From Earliella scabrosa (taxonomy: Eukaryota > Basidiomycota > Agaricomycetes > Polyporales > Polyporaceae), in assembly GCA_022605405.1 (NCBI GenBank), contig JABYQQ010000010.1, positions 744,001 to 808,000 of the forward strand: a stretch of 64,000 nt of DNA. The letters are read 5' to 3'. Below, piece after piece: positions 23,901 through 33,927 of the stretch (its first letter is position 1; every line of letters begins with the position of its first letter). The notes beneath the pieces are model-generated. The model ran no database searches and was not told where the DNA came from. It saw only the letters and a list, made by a program, of their open reading frames with translations. Both the position numbers and the translations under genes were made by a program.

Positions 23901-24408
23901 AAGCCACCAAGACGCGTCAGTTCAACTGGGAGGACAAGATTGGAGGAGACTCAACCAGTCTGTAGGTGATCGATCGAAGCACTATGCTCTGAGACTGTGG
24001 CGGACTATACAGATCCTCTAGATGCTGATATCGGTGAACATGGCCGGCACGAGTTGACAACGACGTACTGATCAACATGACCGTGGTCCAATCGCTGATC
24101 TCAAAGGCCTCGGCAACCACCTTGGATATGTGGGCCGCGTGTTCTCGTATGAACTTTGCAGATGGTTGCTTCATGAAACCCGTGCTTTCTGCAACGATCC
24201 TCAGGATTTCGAAGCAAAACACATCATGATATTCGTGTAGAGAGCGGGCTTTGAGCGCGGCGCAGATCTTTTGGTTGAGCGTAGAGAGGACGTCAGGGGC
24301 TGGCAGATCCGCCGGAACGCGAAAATGTAGTGACGATTCTTCGGTCCTGGAAATCTTCGGTGGAGGAACCTCAGACAGTTCTCCTGAGGCAGGCCGTCTC
24401 GGTGCCAT
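20979..24408 (-). CDS. P-loop NTPase of a mushroom-specific family, possibly Crinkler-related, 1069 aa
   Basis: Five exons join in frame: 24408-23956, 23889-23658, 23609-23335, 23282-22699 and 22644-20979. Residues about 196-206 hold a Walker A loop (QCSGSGKSRLVDE) followed by KTIFTIPFNIRD, and a Walker B motif (MLIYFDEAH) comes around residue 320. The long C-terminal part has no domain I can name; it ends in an acidic, low-complexity tail. There is no signal peptide. Similar NTPases are numerous and lineage-expanded in Agaricomycetes; some eukaryotic Crinkler-type effectors combine such an NTPase with a nuclease-like domain, but I cannot show a nuclease motif here. The ATG at 24408 is the first real ATG in frame. 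Exon 1/2 splice sites are the least certain. Confidence 0.65.
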
Positions 24409-24812
24409 GGTGGTGGTGGTTGGATGATAATATGGCAAACGAGACTAAGTAGTCAGCTTAGTAGCGCTCAAGAGCCAATCATCCGGGCGGCAAGCACCGG
24501 ACATATGGACGAGTTCGAACCTCACTGTCAACTGGGCGCACACCATCGGAACGAGCCTAGACGATGAAGTGCAATGATACAATGCGTGTAGCGATAGAGT
24601 GGAATCTACTAATACATATGTAACGACCCAGAGATGTTGAAAGTCTGGGGGGCCGGACTATGTTGAATACCCGACATGCTAGTATTTTACCTCTAGGTCC
24701 TGTCTCGACCGCCAACGAGACCCTGCACCAAAGCACCACCTCGTCTCTCCAGAAGCCATGTCATATAATACAAATCAAGCAGCAGCAACACCCGACGCCA
24801 GCCAGAGGACGC
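24409..24812. other. Spacer between NTPase and SHMT genes
   Basis: Promoter side of the NTPase gene and 3' flank of the SHMT gene. A T-loop-like motif near 24511 is not part of a foldable tRNA. Confidence 0.4.
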
Positions 24813-26705
24813 CTAATCGTCCTCCTCGATGCCAGCAGGGCGCGTCAGCGTCGAGACATCGACGCCAGGCAAAGGCCACCTCCGAGCAAAGGCGCGCACC
24901 TCCTTACGGAGGTCGAGGACCTGCTGTGCGCCGACCTTGCCCTCCTCAGGTGTCGTCGCAACGCGGACAAAGTCCTTGAGGAGCTTGCTGCCCGCCTCCT
25001 TCTGGAGCACGAGCGCGATCTGCACCGCGCGGTGGAGGAAGTCCGCTACGAGCTTCATGTCCGCCTCGAGCATGTCGCGCGAGGTGAGCGCGGCCGTTCC
25101 CAGACGGATGCCGCCGGGTACCTGCGCAGACGCGTCGCCGGAGACAGCGTTCTCTGCGGTGCCAATCAGCCGAGTCCCGACTGTGGAGAGGGGAGATAGA
25201 GCGGAGACGTACTGTTGATTGTGATACCGACAAGATCGCAGAGCTTCTCAAGCTTGCTACCAGTAAGGCCGAGCGGACGAAGGTCCCAGAGGACGAGGTG
25301 GTTGTCCGTGCCGGACGTCTGGAGCTTGTATCCGCGAGCGACGAGCTCGTCACCGAGAGTCTTTGCGTTCGCGATGACCTGCTTTGCGTACGCCTTCCAT
25401 GTTGGCTGGCACGCCTGAAGAAGTGCAGTCGCGATACCCGCAATGGTCTGCATTGTGGTGTATCAGCATATCTCCGCAAGACCAAGACGCAAAGGCATAC
25501 GTTGTTGTGCGGGCCGCCCTGGCAAGCAGGGAAGACAGCATCGTTGACGCGCTTCTCGAGGTCCTTCGCCTTGTCTGAGTCCTTCTTGAAGAAAATGAGA
25601 CCGGCACGAGGGCCGCGGAGCGTCTTGTGCGTCGTGGTGGTGACCACATCACAGTACTGGAAGGGGTCGGCAAGCTCGCCAGCAGCCACAAGACCGCTCG
25701 TGTGAGCGATGTCGGCCATGAGGAACGCGCCATGCTCGTCAGCAATCTCGCGGAGAGCCTTGTAATCCCAGTCGCGGGGGTACGCAGAGGCACCGCAGAT
25801 GATCAGGCGGGGCTTGTAGATCTTCGCCAGCGACGCAACGTTCTTGTAGTCCACGAGTTGCGTCGCAGGGTCAAGACCGTAGGGGAGCGACTGGAAGTAG
25901 ATGGAGGAGGCCGTCATCTTCTTCTTCGCGGTCTGCAATGACGTAATGAATTTGACTGCAACAGCACAGAGTGGTCGACGCGACGTACGTAGTACCCGTG
26001 CGTCAAGTGGCCGCCATCCGGGAGACCTAGGCCCATCAAACGGTCCTGAGGCTGGATAAGAGCGGTGAGGGCCGCAAAGCTGCACGGACGCTATCAGCTA
26101 TATTCCAATTGCACGATAGCGAGGGTACTAACTTGGCAGTCTGTGAGAAGGCATATCAGTACGGCCTTACGTTTCAGATGCGCGGAGGGAACAAAGTTAC
26201 GTACGCTGCCGGAGTATGGCTGGACGTTGACGCCCCACTTAGCGGCATCGAGGTGGAAGGCCTGGAGGGCACGCTTCTGACAGAGGACCTCAAGCTCGTC
26301 GACGTACTCGTTGCCACCATAGTAGCGGGCGTTGGGGAGACCTTCCGAGTACTTGTTGGTCAGGATGGAGCCGTTGGCCTCCATGGTAGCACGGCTCGTC
26401 AAGTTCTGGGGCGGAGATAAGTGTGACGCATCGGAGGAGGGCGGGATATAGCGTACCTCGGACGCGATGAGCTCCAAACCGGAAAACTGCCTCCATGTCT
26501 CCTTGTCGATGATGTTCTGCACCTCGGGGTCGACCTCGGCGAGCGGTGCGTAGAGCACCTTGTTCTGGATACAGGGGTGAGCATGCAGGCCATCTGTAGG
26601 ACTGCGGAGAGGACGCACAAAGGCGGGCGTGTTGGACATCGTCCTGAGGAACGGGGGGCGGCGGACGGGGGAGGCGCGGAGGGGGCGAGAGAGAAGACGG
26701 AACAT
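24813..26705 (-). CDS. SHM: Serine hydroxymethyltransferase, 518 aa, with possible dual targeting
   Basis: Seven exons join in frame: 26705-26457, 26405-26205, an 8-nt micro-exon 26140-26133, 26079-25989, 25932-25501, 25447-25213 and 25153-24813. The enzyme interconverts serine and glycine using PLP and tetrahydrofolate. Signature pieces are [14 protein letters not shown] (across exon 1/2), [29 protein letters not shown] (across the micro-exon), [14 protein letters not shown], and the PLP-lysine motif [16 protein letters not shown] with Lys at about 286. The first ATG gives a basic, Arg-rich leader ([20 protein letters not shown]) typical of mitochondrial import. A second in-frame ATG at 26639 (MSNTPAFV) would give a cytosolic form from the same gene. 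All active-site regions are present. Confidence 0.92.
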
Positions 26706-27875
26706 CGAAAAAAATCGAGGGCTGGTGCTATAAACCAAGTCAGAACCTCTTGAACGATTCGCCACGAGGGGAAGGTCACGTGGACGTGCACTAATTGACT
26801 CGACAGCTTCGCGCACGAAAGGCGCCACCGTCCCGGCCTTCCCGACGTTTAGCCTCGCCCATGCCTCTCTTTGGCTCTCCATGGGAAGCCTCCTCCAAAC
26901 CTTCTCTTCGTGCCCACGCTTCCTCAGATCATTAGTCAAAGAGAGATCAAACGTCTGCAATTTCTCGCGCAACACAGGACAATCGTCTCCTTCATCTCGC
27001 ACCGCCGCTAGTATCCTTGAAGGCTAGAGGACAGCATAAGGTGCGAGATCCGTAGCCATACTAATATTACTGCAGGACCGGAGGTATGCTCGCATTGGAA
27101 TGTCCCTGGACACCGCACATATCAGTGAGCGTCGTGTATCTACATCTGTGCTCGCACCTGTTCTGCGAATCGACCCCCAGTTCTGGTGAGCTCGTCATCG
27201 ACGGACCAAGTGCGCGACTGACGGAACTCACCAGCTGACAGCAGCGTACTTGTCATATGAATATACCGTGCCAGTCATCCGTCACCGCCTGACTTTGTGC
27301 CGCAACCTTCAGCTTCTTAGGCACGGTCATTGCGGTTTTCTTCACTGGCAGATTAGTACCGTCGTCGTTAGGAGGTGCTCCGATTATGCCCTGGGCATCG
27401 TCGCTATGCTCTTCCGCCGGCACTTATGGTAGTGTTCGCTGCCTTATCGCTCCTAGAGTTTGAATGCTCTCTCGCAGTGCACTGGGCCATGTGATGATTG
27501 CATCACTCCGTCCGTCATGCATTCATGGTCCGAGGGAGGTGGAGGCAACTCTGTCAGGAGGATGCTCCTGGCTTGCCCATGGACGCTATGATCCATCCTT
27601 GTGTCGCCGAAGATGTTTATGCGTCGGCTCCTTCGTCAGTTTCAGGGACCATAATATCTTTCATCTTGTGCTAGGGCCCTTGGTCTTGTTGTCGCATTGG
27701 CCATTGCCACCTTTGATCACATCCGGTGCACTCATATAGTGTCTGTGCCACCGCACGGCTGTCCAGGCTTCCCTCTGTTCCCCTGTGGTACGACCTTCCC
27801 ATCATGCATCCGCTCACCGAAATCGCTCACCATCGCATTGTCTTGTCCCAAGCGCCACCTTCAAAACCACCAGCG
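26706..27875. other. 1.2-kb spacer between divergent genes
   Basis: Upstream regions of the SHMT gene and PAH gene d. Short open frames only; the frame 27804-27875 could extend the PAH protein upstream. Confidence 0.4.
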
Positions 27876-28276
27876 ATGGACGCATCCCACGACCTGACCG
27901 ACATCCCAATCATCCTATTCTCTGAAGAACCCGAGCATCATCCGGAGCAGCACTGCGTCTCACATCCAACCGATCCCGCGCAACAGAGGCAGGCTCAGGC
28001 AGACGACTACTTTGCCGAAATCAGGGAGACTTATGCTGCGCAGCCAGACATCTATGTCTCGCTTGTGCGGCTCTGCGACGACTATGCCGATGGAGAGTGA
28101 GTGTCTACTAGGGGCTTCTCTTACGTTCATCCATACCTCCGACGCTCATGCTCGCTAACCGAATGGATGACAGGATCGATCGAACAACCCTCCTAATGTC
28201 GGTCGCAGCGATATTCAGCACCCGCCCAGACCTCGTCGAACGGTTTACGGAGGTCACCTTTGGGGATCTGGCCTGA
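27876..28276 (+). CDS. Divergent stand-alone PAH-domain protein d
   Basis: Exons 27876-28096 and 28174-28276 join in frame (107 aa from this ATG). The PAH domain runs DDYFAEIRETYAAQPDIYVSL and CDDYADGEIDRTTLLMS, then IFSTRPDLVERFTEV, and the protein stops soon after, at FGDLA. The second half lacks the usual proline-rich end of helix 4, so the domain is shorter than in genes a-c. The intron splits the domain at the same place as the other PAH genes, which supports common descent. An alternative ATG at 27804 is in frame. Its second exon and downstream region are duplicated at about 32030-32300 without exon 1. Confidence 0.6.
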
Positions 28277-29139
28277 GTACAGGCTGTGATATGGCCCGGC
28301 GAAGTGTTGTGCCACTCGAGATACTTCGCGGCATGAGCCAGGTTTTCGTATTGTTCCGTCCATCTTACTGGCCTGTATATAGGCTACGCTCATAGCATAC
28401 CGCGTGTTGCAGGCGGTGAGTTTTCTAAACTATCTATGCATGGTTACAGCGCTAACATTATATCCGAAGACTCCATTCATAAACTAGGAATGCCTACGCT
28501 CGAGGCTTGCTACTATTAGGGACAAAAGCAAGATCGGCATGGGTGGGCGGACCGACCAATGCCACCAAAGGTGCGGAAACGTTTGCTTCTCGTTCATTGC
28601 ATTCCCGACACTACAGCATGGTATAGGCTCCAACATAGCCTTCTCATGACAGGTGAGAAACGCTAGCGTTATGTTGCGAAAGTACTTCCCGTTGCACTGA
28701 GCATAACCACATACTTAGTAGGAGAAGCCGGCCCCGCTTAATACTGCAACATTCATGCTTCAACTTTGTCTGCATAGGTGAAGATGAACGCGAACTGGCC
28801 GCCTCCGGTCGGGCGCGTAGTAGTTCTGCCCTCCAGGCTGCGGTGTTCGAGTGGTAGATCATCGAGATGGACGTGTCAGATGATGGCATGCCAGTATTAC
28901 GCAGTAGGAACGGTGAGTGTCTGTGATCGTCGGGATCCTCGAGAGGTGAAGCTGACTCGTGTTATCGGCCACTTAGAATCGAGAAGGTTGCTCTACGGCA
29001 GCGCGGCGCTGAGGCGCTGTACAAGCATCCTGAGCTCTTCGCTGTGGGATAATGGAGCCTACAACGGGGATGGGTACATACGGAGTCCGAGAGTATGCCG
29101 AAGCTCGTCGAGTAAGTTGAGGTGCCTGCATGGGCCCAA
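28277..29139. other. Spacer between PAH gene d and F-box-like gene
   Basis: Noncoding, partly shared with 32150-32900 in copy 2. No gene recognised. Confidence 0.4.
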
Positions 29140-30568
29140 TCATGGAGGAACTCTTCGTTCTGCGGCAACATCGGAGGTCGTCCAGCTATCCCATAAGTAC
29201 TCTGCTATCAATGTGTATACAATCAGCTATGGCTCTACAGGTGGAGTCTGGAGAAAATCACTGTACCATCTGCATGGAGCTCTACTTCGACTGAAAGAGC
29301 AGAGTAGAGGTGGGTCGGGAGTCGATGCACCATTTGCGTCTGCCACCATTCTTTGTGGTAAGCCGGTTGATCATCCCAGAGCGTCAATTTGAGATGGCGT
29401 AACGCGGAGAATGAAGATAGAATCCCGACGATTTCCTCGCCAAGTATAACGTCGAGGTAACTGATACGACTAGCCCCGTAGCGGCGTACGTGGTCGGGGT
29501 TAGTACTGCCAGGGAGAATCTCGATAGCGAGGGATAGCACCGCTGAGCCCGGTTGTAAGCTGCTTAAGACTGCGCGTAAGTTATGAATCCGACAGTCACT
29601 CTGGAATTCGTAGGACTGCAACCCGCTTGACCCGACACGGTTGAGTACGGGCCCGCCCGGTATGGCGGTTACGACCAGCGTTTCTAGTCGGCGAAATTTG
29701 GAGATGCACTCCAGTGTGCCAGCTGCCATGTAGATGTAGCGTGAAAATTTGGCAACTCCGAGGGCGCTAGGTTACAGTACCTGATATGCCTTCCGATGAA
29801 TCAATCTGCAGTGCGATGACGGAATCGCCGAAATTGAAGGGTGTCCAATTGATGAGGGCACATTCTTTATCCTGTTGGAGCGGAGATGTGGCCTGTTGAG
29901 CTCGCGTCACGGTGCGAGCCGTACAGGAAATGACGACATACCAAGTAAAGATGGCGTAGACTCTGGCTGATCCTTGTGTGCCTCTTGCTGCGAGAGAAAT
30001 AAAGGGGTATCTCATCCGGCACGAAGGTACGTGATGACGTCAAGGAAAGCTTGCGCAGCTTTCGAAGCGACGTAATCAAGGATAATGTCGAGGGGAGTGC
30101 CTTCGCTTCGCAGAGGTCTATGTCGAGATCCATGATCCTTGGCGACCACACGCGGAACGTAGTTTCGACGAGGCGGGGCGGACATGTGCGCCAAATTGAG
30201 GAAGACAGCTGCAGGCTCGTAACATTTTGACACAGCTGTGGAAGAAGCGTCCGGGCAAATGGCACATACACCCGGACGTGGTCGGGTTGTACCACGAGTC
30301 TGGTCACTGAAGCAGCATAGTGCGGGGCCTCCTTCAATGTCCGGATGAGGAGGTCAACTTGAGTTCCACTCGTCAGTCTGACTTCATTGTATAGTTTCGA
30401 CCGGCTGCGAGGGAGCCAGGCGGAGCAGACAAGGGAGGTTTGGCACCATTGGCGAACGGCCTCGGTAGATGTCGATCCGGCAGTGGACGAAGATCGCGAG
30501 GAGGGAGGTTCGTAGAGGGAATCAATGATGTGCTCGCATAGTTCGATGGGCAGGAGGCAGTTTTCCAT
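29140..30568 (-). CDS. F-box-like protein, 419 aa (intact copy)
   Basis: Exons 30568-29942, 29892-29781, 29722-29267 and 29204-29140 join in frame. The start MENCLLPIELCEHIIDSLY is an F-box-like motif, followed by CSAWLPRSRSKLYNEV, the usual linker in Agaricomycete F-box proteins. The remainder has irregular leucine-rich stretches (LCQNVTSLQLSSS, RRLETLVV, FSALRHLKLTLWD). F-box proteins bring substrates to SCF ubiquitin ligases; large lineage-specific families occur in mushrooms, mostly of unknown target. This copy is uninterrupted. Its duplicate is split between 32908-33510 and 49007-49821 by the 15.5-kb insert. Confidence 0.7.
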
Positions 30569-30986
30569 GTCGACCGATGGTCAGGGAGGGGTGTGGGGGG
30601 AGACAGAGGTTAGCCTACTGCGGCCTGACTCTTATGGACGAGAGATCGTGGCAGGCGGTGATTCAGACGTCGACAAAGTACGTACTACCCGCTGTATGTA
30701 CTGACCCGGAAGGACAAGAGCCGTCGAAACGACCTGTGCAATCTAGTAATCTGTCATTGCTGCCACGAGTCGCGTGAAGCGGGTCCGCGGCTAAAACTAC
30801 CCTCCTCCTCCCACGCGCACAGCCCCTACCACAAGCTGTAGTAGCCGTCTTCTCTTCGCAAGTCGTTGGAAGGCAGGGAACAAACGCCGGACGCATTTGA
30901 ACTTCAAACTTCGTAGCACAGCAAGCTTCCGTGCCTACTAGTACACGAGATATAGAGTAGCAACCGATAACACGATGATCGAGCGA
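30569..30986. other. Upstream region of the F-box-like gene (copy 1)
   Basis: Shared with 49822-50112 in copy 2 at high similarity; no gene. Confidence 0.5.
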
Positions 30987-31576
30987 ATCGGGGTGCGGGG
31001 AAATAGCCTGAAGGGTCTGGTTAACCGGTAATTCACCCACCCCCAGCGGAGGGGTGTCAAATTGACGGGGTAAATGACGGTAAATTTACCGGGCGCTTAT
31101 TCTCCTCTCCACGCCAGTTTCCCTTCGTCAAACCGGCTGGAGGCACCTCAAAACGATGTTTCAGTGTGTCCGTGTATAAAAGGTCGCTGTGTGTACAAAC
31201 CGGATGAGATATTGATTGTGCTATGGGCGAACTTGAAGTGGGTCGGAAGCGCTCACATATATCAAGCGCCGATCTCACTTACGCCAGCCTTGGGTGCGGC
31301 TGGGGTGCGGTGAGAAATTGGTGAAAGTGCACCCAGGGACTCGGAGATCGTTCTACGGACGGTTCAACTATTGAGGTTCATGCGGGATTGCCAGCATGAA
31401 CCTCACTTGCAACCGTCTTCGCGCCATCCTTGGTTGCCCCTGGTCAAGGTCTGTTTGACCCAATTTGACACCCCGTTTTTCCCCCTTGGCTGTTTGACCG
31501 GTAATTTACGGTAAATTACGAGGGTTAAATAGCTTTCTGCTAGTTAGCCCGAGCAATTTCCCCGCACCCTACCTCG
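30987..31576. mobile_element. 590-bp non-autonomous DNA transposon-like insert
   Basis: Copy 2 has the uninterrupted sequence GATCGAGCGATAGC at about 50106-50119, whereas copy 1 has GAGCGA on both sides of this 590-bp stretch (30981-30986 and 31577-31582). That gives an insertion with a 6-bp target duplication. Near the two ends are inverted copies of GGGTGCGGGGAAAT. Subterminal GTGTCAAATTGAC/GTAAATTACC motifs also recur in opposite orientation. The centre holds a hairpin at about 31373-31406 (TGAGGTTCATGC and its inverse). No coding potential; it needs an enzyme from elsewhere. Confidence 0.75.
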
Positions 31577-31939
31577 GAGCGATAGCATGCAGTAAGGTAC
31601 GGATACAGATACATAACGTGCGGCAATAATGCATGGTGATGGGATAGGATGGGATTCGATGAGATGGGATGATGACCGACGAGCATGAGGATCCAAACAA
31701 CAACAACAGATGCAGCACAGAAAAACCCAAAGGGAATAAGTAAATGACACCAACAGAACAGCGGAGGTATATGTGGCAGCGCGCCGATAAGAACAAATCG
31801 TCCACCGTCCCGAAACTTCGGATAACGCACACAGCACTGACTCGGACGTGAAAATTTGAAGAGAAGAGGGGTCCTGACGAGAAGGAGAACCTGGCCAGGT
31901 GGCAGTGGGCGACTAGAATCTTGACCTCGAATCCTCGGG
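31577..31939. other. Duplicated 3' flank of the carboxylesterase gene
   Basis: Matches 50113-50455 downstream of the intact carboxylesterase. No gene of its own. Confidence 0.5.
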
Positions 31940-32024
31940 CGGGCCATTCAAGCACAACTCCGCGCCGAGCTTCTGGACGAGCCCCAGACCAAGCGGCTGG
32001 AGCGCCTCCTTCCACACCTACGTA
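31940..32024 (-). pseudogene. Carboxylesterase 3' fragment
   Basis: Translated on the minus strand it gives VWKEALQPLGLGLVQKLGAE and then nearly the same ending as the intact carboxylesterase at 50456-52636 (the last ~30 residues). The fragment starts abruptly at the duplication junction and has no start, so it is a relic and not a gene. Confidence 0.8.
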
Positions 32025-32029
32025 TGACC

Positions 32030-32149
32030 AAATCGATGACAAGGATCGACCGGGCAACCCTCCTCATGTCCGTCGCAGAGATGTTTAGCACCCGCCCAGA
32101 TCTTGTTGAACGGTTCACGGAAGTTGGCACCTTCGGGGATCTGGCGTGA
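32030..32149 (+). pseudogene. PAH gene fragment (second exon only)
   Basis: Encodes RIDRATLLMSVAEMFSTRPD then LVERFTEVGTFGDLA and a stop, closely matching exon 2 of PAH gene d. The first exon is absent because the duplication junction lies in the intron. Not expected to make a protein. Confidence 0.75.
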
Positions 32150-32907
32150 GCAGGCGGGGTCCTCAGGCCGTGATATGCCCGGGCGAAGTGCTCTGCCACT
32201 CGAGTTGCTCCGCCGCATAAACCAGATCTCCAGATCTTCTAGTTGTCGGTACAGACGCATCCGCTTGCTTGCCTGTACACATATGCCATGTGTTGGTGAG
32301 TCGGCTCATTTGATCGTCTGCGCACGGTGTCGGCGCTGACACCATGTTCGAAGATCCTCAGGCTGTTGTTTACACGTGTCCACGAGAATAGCCCTCAGGC
32401 CTAGCCTTTGGTCGCATTCCACGCATGCTTATCCGAATGGTATACATGTTTCATCAGCGCGGTGTCCTATAGAGCCGATGGCCGAGACAGGTACGTATGT
32501 ACATACTAGCAAAGGAGCCCACCTAGTAGCTACATATGGTCAATCATAGGTGACGGGATGAATCAGGACGTACAGCCGGACGTGGAACGTGAAACTGAGT
32601 GACACAAGGCTGAGAGATCCAGACAGAATCAATCAAAAAGTCGCGTATGGGGACGGCGTTGGAACCTGAGGATACATCAAGATCGTGCGAGGATGCGTTC
32701 CCTAGGAAGTCTACGATTTTGAATCGCAGGAGGACGTACTTTTGTGCTATCGAGTGCCCTGAAAACGATGCATATAGAAGTGTCAGGGCTGAGGTGGAAC
32801 ATGATAGGTATGTATGTATATGAGTGACCTGGAGGGTCTGCCAAGTTCCGGTGAAGTAGCGCGCGGCTCGTTCGTGGATCGGGATGAAGTGCCTGGATGG
32901 GCCCCAG

Positions 32908-33510
32908 TCATGGAGTTCTTCGTTCCGCAGCAATATCTGAGGCCGTCGAGGTATCCCATAGGCGTTTCGCTATGTATGAATACAATCAGCTCTGGTTAGA
33001 CAGGTTGAATTTGGGAAAAGCACCGTACCATCTTCATGGAGCTCGACTTCGACTGAGAGAGCAGAGTGAAGGTGACTTGGGAGACGATGCACCATTTGCG
33101 CCTGCCACCATCGCCCGCCGTAGGCCGGAGTATTATCCCAGAGCGTAAACTTGAGATGGCGTAACCGGGAGAGACCAGACAGAATCCCGACCATTTGCTC
33201 GCTAAGTAGAAAGTCGCATAAGGCGATGCGGCTTGCCTCGTAGACTCTCCTGGTGGGACTTCCCATGAAGCTCGTTTTAGGAAAAACTTCGATAGCAATG
33301 GATAGCATCGCTGAGCCCGGCTGTAAGCTGGCTAAGACTGACCGCAGATTGCGGCCCATATAATCGAAGAGTAATTTGCCCAGCATGAAGGATACGCTTA
33401 AGTTCTCTAACTGGCGAAATTTGGAGATACACCCCAGAGTACTAGCTGCCAGTGTGTAACATCAACAGTGGGCGATCCCGTGACTCAGAGAGAGCGAAGT
33501 ACCTGATACC
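32908..33510 (-). pseudogene. F-box-like gene, duplicate copy, C-terminal half
   Basis: The minus-strand translation contains LASLQPGSAMLSIAIEV, SGLSRLRHLKFTLWDN and LHSALSVEVELHEDG, equivalent to exon 3 of the intact copy, plus a last exon ending AAERRTP and a stop at 32908. Its N-terminal half lies 15.5 kb away at 49007-49821. The break falls in the equivalent of exon 2, precisely at the target duplication of the large insert. Confidence 0.8.
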
Positions 33511-33516
33511 CCGATC
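33511..33516. repeat. Target-site duplication CCGATC, left
   Basis: CCGATC immediately precedes the left inverted repeat; the same six bases follow the right inverted repeat at 49001-49006. The intact paralogue lacks the insert at the equivalent position near 29790. Confidence 0.75.
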
Positions 33517-33558
33517 TATGATGTTCGTTTTGCACATTTAATTAAAAACGAGGACAAT
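33517..33558 (+). repeat. Left terminal inverted repeat, 42 bp
   Basis: Matches the reverse complement of 48959-49000 at 40 of 42 positions (mismatches at positions 6 and 27). Similarity stops abruptly inward. Confidence 0.8.
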
Positions 33559-33927
33559 TATCGGCTTCGCGGAGAATGTATGCCCAGACTACTGGTGTGA
33601 ACATTGTTAGGCTAGTATGAGTAACAGTCGCGAGACTTATCAGCGACCTATCATCAGACCGTCATTTTTAGCAGGCTTACCGGAGGGCAAACATTTACGC
33701 GTGGATAGTTACCCGGACGGACTTATTGTTGAGCTAAGAGGCTGAACCGTCGTGCGCAAACCATTCCTCTGGCTTGGGCTAGACTACAGTTGTGACGGAA
33801 CATTATGTGTTCAACCACCAACAAAGCAGACATTCAATTAAACGCTGGATTAACGCTGGTTTACAGCGGGCCAAGCTGCCCTACTAATTCCAACCTCGCT
33901 ACCACGTAACAAATACACGGGGGCTCC

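Larger units (their letters stand above)
28160..32024. repeat. Tandem segmental duplication, copy 1
   Basis: This block holds PAH exon 2, the F-box-like gene, its upstream region and the last bases of a carboxylesterase gene. The same order and orientation recur in copy 2 (about 32025-33516 plus 49001-50560). At 32024/32025 the carboxylesterase end is fused directly to PAH intron sequence, the expected junction of a head-to-tail duplication. The copies differ at many positions, so the event is not very recent. Copy 1 carries an extra 590-bp insert at 30987-31576. Confidence 0.8.
32025..33516. repeat. Tandem segmental duplication, copy 2, left part
   Basis: Contains a second copy of PAH exon 2 (about 32068-32149) and the C-terminal part of the second F-box-like gene. 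It continues on the far side of the 15.5-kb insert at 49001-50560. Confidence 0.8.

Noticed and set aside
24460..24535. Possible tRNA (GTTCGAAC near 24511)
   Set aside because: No matching acceptor or anticodon stems could be drawn around it. A similar TTCGAAC at about 38688 also failed. No tRNA or rRNA gene was found in the window.
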